Assembly (NCBI GenBank): GCA_024229115.1
Contig: JAAEST010000122.1
Location: 1-64,000 of the forward strand
Length of the DNA: 64,000 bases
Reading direction: 5' to 3'
Source of the DNA: Oligoflexia bacterium
Lineage (GTDB): Bacteria; Bdellovibrionota; Bacteriovoracia; Bacteriovoracales; Bacteriovoracaceae
Position 1 is the first letter of the stretch. Each line of letters begins with the position of its first letter. The position numbers were made by a program, and so were the translations under genes. Shown one piece after another: positions 58,054-64,000 of this stretch. The notes below the pieces were generated by a model that made no database searches, was not told the DNA's origin, and saw only the letters and a program-made list of their open reading frames with translations.

Positions 58054-58810
58054 AGAATTCCTCTTTGGCTATGTCGTAACCTTTAGTAATAATTTCATCA
58101 ACATTCTCAATCTGAAATCGGCTGTACATTGATAAGTCGAGATTAAAGACAACATCAGCTTCAAGCAATTGGGTTCTAGTTGTATGGTCAATGGCAATAT
58201 CAAATGAGTTTGTTAGTACATCAAGGACATTCTTAGGACGAGAGTAGACAGTATGGCCATTTAAATTTACAGCAATCGTCTTTTCTGCCCCAAGATCTGA
58301 AAGGAGAGATAGAGGAACATTCTCTGTTAAGCCACCATCGACTAGGATCTTATCTTCTTGCTGGTTTGGAATATAAAGACCAGGTACACAGCAACTCGAT
58401 AAAACTGCTTCAATCAAATTTCCTTCATAGAGAGGATAGGGCTTTCCCGTCACAATATTGGTAGTATGAATACCAAGAGGAATCTTAGCGTCTTCAATTT
58501 TTGTTTTGTGACCAAAATGATTGAGAAGAGCATTATGCAAAGACTTATTCTTCATTACTCCTAGAGGAGTTGGTTTTAGGAAAGCAAGTTTGAAAGGCTC
58601 CAGCTCAAGAAAAGCTTCTTTGATTTCTTGATGAGAGATTCCAAAAGCATACATCGCTGCTACAAAAGCTCCGATACTACATCCGCTTATGGCATAAGGC
58701 TTAGCATTTGTTTCTTGGAGATACTTTACGATTCCAATATGAGCAGAACCTTTAGCCCCACCGCCACCAAATGCGATTCCCCAATCTTTATTTAAGATAT
58801 TCTTTTTCAT
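58043..58810 (-). CDS. Patatin-like phospholipase
   Basis: A 255-residue protein. The oxyanion loop is GIAFGGGGAKGSAHIG (about residues 10-25), the nucleophile elbow is SGCSIGAFVAAMYA (Ser about 45) and the catalytic Asp is in LVDGGLTENVPL (about 161). The set matches the RssA/patatin family of serine lipid hydrolases. No signal peptide is present. It is co-transcribed with the POT transporter and follows a small secreted protein gene by five bases. Confidence 0.92.
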   Translation of the reverse strand: MKKNILNKDWGIAFGGGGAKGSAHIGIVKYLQETNAKPYAISGCSIGAFVAAMYAFGISHQEIKEAFLELEPFKLAFLKPTPLGVMKNKSLHNALLNHFGHKTKIEDAKIPLGIHTTNIVTGKPYPLYEGNLIEAVLSSCCVPGLYIPNQQEDKILVDGGLTENVPLSLLSDLGAEKTIAVNLNGHTVYSRPKNVLDVLTNSFDIAIDHTTRTQLLEADVVFNLDLSMYSRFQIENVDEIITKGYDIAKEEFYVE

Positions 58811-58815
58811 AGTAC

Positions 58816-59157
58816 TTATTGATAAAGCTTACAAAAACCATTGTAAGTTCCAAATTTATCAATTTGAATTTGAGCTCTAGTAACTTTATTAGGATAAAGC
58901 TTTAGAGTTTTAATGACGATATTTTGGCTCTTGTTTCGAAAGCGTGAAACTCTCTCTCTTCTAAGAAAAACATTGGAGACTGAGTCAGAAAGGAGAGTCG
59001 TTTTATCCTTCGTCACTTTCAACTGATATTTATTACCTTTTTGGTGAGTTAAGACAACTTCATCAAATGCTGTATTCAATGCATCTGGAATGCAGACGAT
59101 TTCTTTAGCAAAGAGGGGAGTAAGTAAAAGAGACAAAGTTAGTAAGATTTTTTTCAT
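58816..59157 (-). CDS. Small secreted protein of unknown function
   Basis: A 113-residue exported protein (signal MKKILLTLSLLLTPLFA). The mature part begins EIVCIPDALNTAFDEVVL, which contains the first of two Cys (IVCIP and FCKLY at the C-terminus) that could form a disulfide. Strand-rich; no family recognised. It heads an operon with the patatin and POT genes. Confidence 0.55.
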   Translation of the reverse strand: MKKILLTLSLLLTPLFAKEIVCIPDALNTAFDEVVLTHQKGNKYQLKVTKDKTTLLSDSVSNVFLRRERVSRFRNKSQNIVIKTLKLYPNKVTRAQIQIDKFGTYNGFCKLYQ

Positions 59158-59210
59158 AGGAAAATGATAATGACATAAGTAAAATTTGTATACAAATAAA
59201 GGAGATTGGC

Positions 59211-59669
59211 TTGTTAATTGCCTTGATAATCTTACATGTGATTCTGATGAACCTCGATGAGCACTATTTTAATAAGAATAGGGCCCATTCAAAGTATGAG
59301 ATTCTCAGTGTCATCTCCGATGGTGTGCTCTTTTTAATTCCATTATTGATTGCTATTTTTGTCGGTTATAACGAAACATGGTCTATTATTTATAAAACTC
59401 TTGGTGCTATTTCGATGATCTCTATCATCAAGAATGAATTTTTCTATAAAGGGCTTGATGTAAAAGAACGTGTGACTCACGCCTGTCTTTATGTCTTACA
59501 TCCGATTATTCTTTTCACATTCTATGAGTCTTGGCAGAATAATTACTTTGATACGCATACAAACTTTTGGATGATTCAACTTGTCTATGTTGGATTAGGA
59601 TTCAAGACGATTTGCTATCAACTTATTTATTGGAATTATATTCACGAGAAAGTTGATGATAGGAATTGA
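59211..59669 (+). CDS. Membrane protein of unknown function
   Basis: A 152-residue protein with about four helices (roughly residues 1-14, 37-52, 85-105 and 119-138). It starts at TTG with AAGGAG seven bases upstream. The 3' end overlaps the marC start by 14 bases. No family recognised. Confidence 0.55.
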   Translation: MLIALIILHVILMNLDEHYFNKNRAHSKYEILSVISDGVLFLIPLLIAIFVGYNETWSIIYKTLGAISMISIIKNEFFYKGLDVKERVTHACLYVLHPIILFTFYESWQNNYFDTHTNFWMIQLVYVGLGFKTICYQLIYWNYIHEKVDDRN

Positions 59670-60279
59670 AGAATTAATTAGTAGCTTTGTAATCCTTTGG
59701 GCGGTGATTGATCCTATTGGGACAGTTCCTGTCTTTATCGCTGTGACTAAAGGTTATGACGAAGTTGAACGTAAAAGAATTGCACTCTTTTCTTCCTTTG
59801 TTGCTTTAGGAATACTCTTATTTTTTATGATAGTAGGAGAGTTTCTTTTAAAGAAAGTAGGAGTTCCGTTAGCCGCTTTTCAAACTTCAGGGGGAATCAT
59901 ACTTTTTCTCTTCGCTCTTAATATGATCTTTGGAGATAGTAAGCCGGAAGAAGAGATTCAATTAATGAAGAAGACGGATCGTGAAACAGCTATTTTTCCT
60001 CTAGCCATTCCATCAATTGCTAGCCCCGGGGCAATTTTAGCTGTTGTCCTTTTAGTCGAAAGTTCAAACTCTACAATTAAAACACAGATATCAACAGCAA
60101 TCGTTGTTCTTCTCATTCTCTTCATTAACTTTATTTTGATGAGAACATCAAATTCTATCCACAAGGCTATCGGTAATTCTGGAGCCATTGTAATTAGTAA
60201 AGTTATGGGACTAATCCTTGCTTCCATGGCCGCTAATAATATTCTGCTTGGCATTAAAGTTTTCTTTAATATCAAATAG
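59656..60279 (+). CDS. MarC-family membrane protein
   Basis: A 207-residue protein with six helices. Diagnostic segments are VIDPIGTVPVFIAVTKGYD (about residues 16-34), VPLAAFQTSGGIILFLFALNMIFG and FPLAIPSIASPGAI (about 114-127). Substrate unknown. The ATG at 59656 is preferred over an overlapping TTG three bases earlier. Confidence 0.9.
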   Translation: MIGIEELISSFVILWAVIDPIGTVPVFIAVTKGYDEVERKRIALFSSFVALGILLFFMIVGEFLLKKVGVPLAAFQTSGGIILFLFALNMIFGDSKPEEEIQLMKKTDRETAIFPLAIPSIASPGAILAVVLLVESSNSTIKTQISTAIVVLLILFINFILMRTSNSIHKAIGNSGAIVISKVMGLILASMAANNILLGIKVFFNIK

Positions 60280-60342
60280 TTCTAGCCGATTATGCAGAGA
60301 TTCATGCTTGATCTTTAAGGTATAGTTTCGTAAAGTTTCGGC

Positions 60343-61290
60343 ATGGCTCAGAACTTACTAGACCCTACAATTCTATGCTTCGTGGTTGGCTTGATTGCCG
60401 GCTTAGTAAAATCAGATTTAAGACTACCTCGTAGTTCATATGACTTTGTGAGTCTCTACCTTCTTTTGGCCATTGGTTTTAAAGGTGGTGTTCAACTTTC
60501 AAAAACAAATTTTGGAGAGTTTCTACCGGCTTTAATTGCAACGATACTTATTGGTGCACTTGTTCCATTTATCGCTTTTAATATTCTGAAGCTGACTAAA
60601 AAGTTTAGCCAAGAAGACGCAGGATCAATCGCCGCTCACTATGGTTCTGTCAGTGCCGTGACTTTTGCAACATCGCTTGCTTTTTTAGAAGCACATAATA
60701 CAACTTACGAATCTTATATGATGACTTTAATGGTTGTCTTAGAAGTTCCTGCTCTTTGTGTAGGGATTTATCTTGCGAAAGGTGGCTTTAAAGCTGTTGA
60801 TGATAGAAAGAAACTTGTTCAAGATATCCTCTTTGGAAAAAGTATTTTTCTCTTAGGTGGTGGTCTTCTTATTGGTTACCTTGCAGGTCCTGAAAAGATG
60901 GCTCCTCTTGATCCTCTTTTTGTAGATCTCTTCAAAGGCTTCCTTGCTCTGTTCTTATTAGAAATGGGTGTTATTACTTCACAGCAAATGGGGCACTTTA
61001 AAACAGCTGGGATAACACTCCTACTCTTTGCTGTGATTATGCCAGTGATCTCCGGAAGTATTGGACTCGCCGCTGGTCATATTATTGGGATGAGCGTTGG
61101 TGGAAAATTCTTATTAGCGATTCTAGCAGCCAGTGCTTCTTATATTGCTGCTCCAAGTGCCATGAAGATTGCTGTTCCTGAGGCAAACCCTACATTATCA
61201 CTCACTGCTTCCTTAGCAATCACGTTTCCTTTCAATATTATGTTAGGAATTCCTTTGTTCTACTTCCTGTCTAACTATATCTCTGGTTAG
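60343..61290 (+). CDS. SbtA-like sodium-dependent bicarbonate transporter
   Basis: A 315-residue protein with about ten helices and an inverted-repeat structure. LLLAIGFKGGVQLSKTNF (about 40-57) and AAHYGSVSAVTFATSLAFLE (about 97-116) are the DUF897/SbtA hallmarks, and ASASYIAAPSAMKIAVPEAN is the matching second-half motif. Heterotrophs use SbtA to supply bicarbonate for carboxylation. No SbtB-like PII gene is next to it. Confidence 0.85.
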   Translation: MAQNLLDPTILCFVVGLIAGLVKSDLRLPRSSYDFVSLYLLLAIGFKGGVQLSKTNFGEFLPALIATILIGALVPFIAFNILKLTKKFSQEDAGSIAAHYGSVSAVTFATSLAFLEAHNTTYESYMMTLMVVLEVPALCVGIYLAKGGFKAVDDRKKLVQDILFGKSIFLLGGGLLIGYLAGPEKMAPLDPLFVDLFKGFLALFLLEMGVITSQQMGHFKTAGITLLLFAVIMPVISGSIGLAAGHIIGMSVGGKFLLAILAASASYIAAPSAMKIAVPEANPTLSLTASLAITFPFNIMLGIPLFYFLSNYISG

Positions 61291-61345
61291 AAATCACATC
61301 TTGCTATAGTATAGATTTGTTCTAAATCTCTAATTAGGAGGCCTT

Positions 61346-62503
61346 ATGCTTGATTTTAATTTTTATAACCCAACTCAAATTGTCTTTGGTCAAAATAGAC
61401 TAGGGGAACTTGATCAAATGATCCCAGCTAATGCCAAAGTGATGATCGTTTATGGTGGGGGAAGTGCAAAGAAGTACGGAACTATTGATAAAGTAACTTC
61501 TGCTCTTGGAAACAGATCTGTTGTTGAGTTTGGTGGAGTAGAAGCTAATCCTGAATTTGATACATTAATGAAGGCCGTAGAAACAGCGAAGAGTGAAAAA
61601 ATTGATTTCTTACTCGCTGTTGGTGGTGGTTCTGTAATGGATGGAACGAAATTTATTTCTTTGGCCATGCATTATGATAAGGAAGCAAGTGATATTCTCT
61701 TTCATGGTTTTGCAGGAGTGCCATCAAGTAAGGCAACTCCACTTGGATGTATTGTCACTCTTCCGGCGACAGGGTCTGAATCAAATTCTTTTAGCGTTGT
61801 GACTTTTAACGAACAAAAATATCCTGTGATGTCACCTCTGACATTTCCAAAGTTCTCTTTACTTGATCCTGATTTCACTATAACACTTCCTAAAGAGCAG
61901 ATTGCTAATGGTGTCGCTGATGCATTCATTCATGTTATTGAACAGTATTTAACGATGCCAGTGGACGCTCGTGTTCAAGATCGAATGGCCGAAGGAATCA
62001 TGAGAACACTGATTGAAGTAGGTCAAACTACTTATAATGATAATGAAAACTTAGAAGCAAGAAAGAATTTTATGTGGTCAGCTACCACAGCTCTTAATGG
62101 AATTATCGGAGTCGGTGTTCCTCATGATTGGACAACACATATGATTGGTCATGAGTTAACGGCTTGTTTTGGAATTGCTCATGGAAGAACTCTTGCGATA
62201 ATTCTTCCTTATCTACTTAAGGAAAGAAAGCAAAACAAAAGAGCGAAACTTCTTCAATATGCTGACCGTGTTTGGGATCTTAGAGAAGGAAGTGAAGACG
62301 AAAGAATCGAGGGAGCTATTGCGAAAACAGAAGAGTTCTTTAATTCTCTTGATATCGTAACGAATCTCACTCATTATGGAATAGATGATAAAGGTATCGA
62401 AAAGGTTCTCTCTAATATGGAAAAGATGGGACTTACTGCTTTATCTGAGACTCAGGACTTGGGTCTTGATGTTGTTAAGAAAATATTAGTGAGTGCGAAA
62501 TAA
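61346..62503 (+). CDS. Iron-dependent alcohol dehydrogenase (YqhD/BdhA-like)
   Basis: A 385-residue group III alcohol dehydrogenase. The cofactor segment is LLAVGGGSVMDGTKFI (about residues 93-108), the substrate loop is TLPATGSESNSFSVVT, and the metal site is formed by residues such as DAFIHVIEQY and HMIGHELTACFGIAHGRTLA. YqhD reduces aldehydes with NADPH. The 3' end is 3 bases from a GNAT gene. SD AGGAGG. Confidence 0.92.
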   Translation: MLDFNFYNPTQIVFGQNRLGELDQMIPANAKVMIVYGGGSAKKYGTIDKVTSALGNRSVVEFGGVEANPEFDTLMKAVETAKSEKIDFLLAVGGGSVMDGTKFISLAMHYDKEASDILFHGFAGVPSSKATPLGCIVTLPATGSESNSFSVVTFNEQKYPVMSPLTFPKFSLLDPDFTITLPKEQIANGVADAFIHVIEQYLTMPVDARVQDRMAEGIMRTLIEVGQTTYNDNENLEARKNFMWSATTALNGIIGVGVPHDWTTHMIGHELTACFGIAHGRTLAIILPYLLKERKQNKRAKLLQYADRVWDLREGSEDERIEGAIAKTEEFFNSLDIVTNLTHYGIDDKGIEKVLSNMEKMGLTALSETQDLGLDVVKKILVSAK

Positions 62504-62506
62504 TCA

Positions 62507-62986
62507 ATGAAAGTAAGAAGGTTAGCAGAGCAGGACTTTGAAAAAGTATTAAAACTAAATAATGCAAATACTCCTGCAGTATCTGAAATTAACATGGAAG
62601 AATTGCAATGGTTGGTGAATCAATCGTTGCATTCTCTTGTGGTAGAAGACTCTAACAACTTACTTGTTGGTTTCTGTATCATTCTTCCTCCGGCCATTAA
62701 TTACAAGAGTGATAATTATCGTTGGATTAGTGAAAAATATGGGGACTTTGAATATCTTGATCGAGTTGTTATTGCTGAAGAGTTTAGAGGTCTCGGTTGT
62801 GGAAGAGACCTTTATCAACATTGGTTTGAAAAAGCTCAGGCAAAGAATCTCATTCTCGAAGTAAATATTCGACCAATGAATGAATCTTCAATTCTCTTTC
62901 ATGAAAAGCTTGGCTTTAAGGTAGTTGGTGAACAAGATACTGAAGGTGGTAAGAAACGCGTTCAATATATGAGGTTTACACGTTAG
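62507..62986 (+). CDS. GNAT-family acetyltransferase
   Basis: A 159-residue protein with the acetyl-CoA loop RGLGCGRDLYQHW (about 95-107), preceded by the strand LDRVVIAEEF, and the C-terminal SSILFHEKLGFKVVG. Substrate unknown. It is coupled to the alcohol dehydrogenase gene by position. Confidence 0.88.
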   Translation: MKVRRLAEQDFEKVLKLNNANTPAVSEINMEELQWLVNQSLHSLVVEDSNNLLVGFCIILPPAINYKSDNYRWISEKYGDFEYLDRVVIAEEFRGLGCGRDLYQHWFEKAQAKNLILEVNIRPMNESSILFHEKLGFKVVGEQDTEGGKKRVQYMRFTR

Positions 62987-64000
62987 CTAAAAACTTATTT
63001 TTATAAGTTGGGCCATGGCAAGACCTAAGTAATTTCCAATTGCATAACCCATTAATCCACAAGTTAAGCCAGAAACAATAACTTCTTTATTGTTCATAGA
63101 TTTTGCCACTGGAGCAACAAATGCTGGGCCAAAGACAGAGGCAACATTAGTAATTAAAGCTGTATCAATATCAATTTTAAAAATCTTAGCTCCAAAGAAA
63201 TGAAGTCCTATCGCGAGGGCTAGAACAATTGAGACATAGAGAACAACTTGAGTAGCATTTTGGGCAAGCGAATTAAAATCGCACATTGCACCGAGGCCTA
63301 AACAGAAAATATAAATAAAATATTCACCTGTTACAAATGAACTTTTTAGTTGTTGAATTTTAGGTGAGAAAGAGAAGACAACACCTAAAGTTGTACACGA
63401 TAAGAGAATAATTGGAGCTGACATCTTTCCTGTCATTAATAACGAAAGTCCAACTGAAATTCCTGCTACAGATAAAGCAAGTAGGAATGATTTAATCACA
63501 TCTTTAACGTTGAGATTATTTTCTTTTTGCGAATTATCATCAGTATTTAAAAATTGATACTCTGGAAAGTAGGGAGCAAGTACCTTCTTTGCAATTGTCA
63601 GCACAAAGATCATGTAAAATGAAGAGACGAAAATATCAGCGGCATTTACCAGGAGAAACAACTCATTATTAATACCTAAGGCCTTGCCAATAGCACTCAT
63701 ATTCACTGTTCCCCCAGAATAGACACCGACAAGCATACCTCCAATTTTCCAAGCTTCACTTTGTACATCTCGAAAAAAGAAAGTCACACAAAATGTGGCC
63801 AAGCAGATACTTACTAAGCTGATAATGAAACTAGTAATAACAGAGCGAGTATTCGCTAACCACGATTTAATATCTAAAGAAAAAAGGAGAAGAGGAACGG
63901 CCAGTAGCACAGAACCTTCGACAATCTGATTAATGACTTGTTTGTTAATGATAGATGGGAATAAGTTACCAAAAACTATTCCGACAAAGTAGCACCAAAC
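62987..64000 (-). CDS. DUF819-family membrane transporter, 5' end cut by the window edge
   Basis: At least 337 residues with about ten helices. The reading frame stays open from the GTG at 63910 to the edge: the 30 codons beyond it read VWCYFVGIVFGNLFPSIINK..., which fits the family's N-terminus (a G-N-L motif before the first V-P-L-L-L-F helix). The true start lies beyond 64000. GMLVGVYSGGTVNMSAIGKAL and SVFGPAFVAPVAKSM are characteristic DUF819 segments. DUF819 proteins resemble bile acid/sodium-symporter-like carriers; substrate unknown. Confidence 0.82.
   Translation of the reverse strand, partial: VWCYFVGIVFGNLFPSIINKQVINQIVEGSVLLAVPLLLFSLDIKSWLANTRSVITSFIISLVSICLATFCVTFFFRDVQSEAWKIGGMLVGVYSGGTVNMSAIGKALGINNELFLLVNAADIFVSSFYMIFVLTIAKKVLAPYFPEYQFLNTDDNSQKENNLNVKDVIKSFLLALSVAGISVGLSLLMTGKMSAPIILLSCTTLGVVFSFSPKIQQLKSSFVTGEYFIYIFCLGLGAMCDFNSLAQNATQVVLYVSIVLALAIGLHFFGAKIFKIDIDTALITNVASVFGPAFVAPVAKSMNNKEVIVSGLTCGLMGYAIGNYLGLAMAQLIKISF

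Noticed and set aside
1-64000. tRNA, rRNA or CRISPR loci
   Set aside because: I looked through the intergenic regions for cloverleaf arms with TTCRA-type loops, rRNA motifs and regularly spaced direct repeats and found none. Short RNAs without obvious signals cannot be excluded by eye.

Overview
The window is AT-rich, densely packed chromosomal DNA with short intergenic gaps and many start codons within a few bases of the previous stop. It probably comes from a predatory bacterium of the Bacteriovorax/Halobacteriovorax type (Bdellovibrionota). That assignment is inference. It rests on a TIGR02147-type regulator at 34645-35478, many short secreted proteins of unknown family with Lys/Glu-rich AT-biased composition, an aconitase B, a fused EIIA-HPr-EI phosphotransferase and an RRM protein. 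No rRNA or tRNA gene and no CRISPR array was seen.

Region 1-11,740 is accessory. The left edge holds the start of an IS3-like transposase whose end appears to cut a GHKL ATPase gene. Next come a small helper gene, a C5-cytosine methyltransferase with an N-terminal HTH, and a probable restriction enzyme on the other strand. A tight three-gene operon follows: a PLD-type nuclease, a two-helix membrane protein and a protein with a HEPN-like R-x5-H motif. This is the best candidate here for an undescribed defence module. After it lie a membrane operon with two tandem mini-MotA-like proteins, an FKBP-type prolyl isomerase, a nucleotidyltransferase/RHH pair that shares a palindrome-bearing divergent promoter with an AlkD-like glycosylase, and an ORF6N protein.

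Region 11,860-25,620 is mostly envelope and redox biology. It includes secreted proteins, a SnoaL/TetR divergent pair, the DUF4266-DUF3570-TlpA-ApbE cluster (lipoprotein, beta-barrel, thioredoxin, flavinyl transferase) and a DUF4920-Sco1-PCu(A)C group for copper and cytochrome oxidase assembly.

Region 25,610-31,580 is a lipid secondary-metabolite cluster. A membrane-anchored LuxR-type regulator is divergent from an operon of FAD hydroxylase, type III polyketide synthase, ICMT-like methyltransferase, YceI-like protein and RND/MMPL exporter. The set resembles known alkylpyrone/phenolic-lipid (srs, bps) operons.

Region 31,600-64,000 is mainly core or housekeeping. It carries a PiT transporter, secreted proteins, a PLP enzyme preceded by a 34-codon leader-like ORF, a half-size GDT1 protein, a membrane thioredoxin, a secreted trypsin-like protease fused to ankyrin repeats, OsmC, glutaminase, cold-shock protein and aconitase B. 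It continues with a complete two-gene sugar PTS whose permease has an extra IIB-like domain lacking the catalytic Cys, a DUF4421 barrel, an RRM protein, a radical SAM enzyme, HigBA, a POT transporter with a patatin, MarC, SbtA, a YqhD-like alcohol dehydrogenase, GNAT and a DUF819 transporter that runs off the right edge.

Three intrinsic terminators (about 21,425, 34,622 and 45,485) separate convergent units. At least two regulated genes (at 10,292 and 16,408) appear to be transcribed as leaderless or near-leaderless mRNAs.
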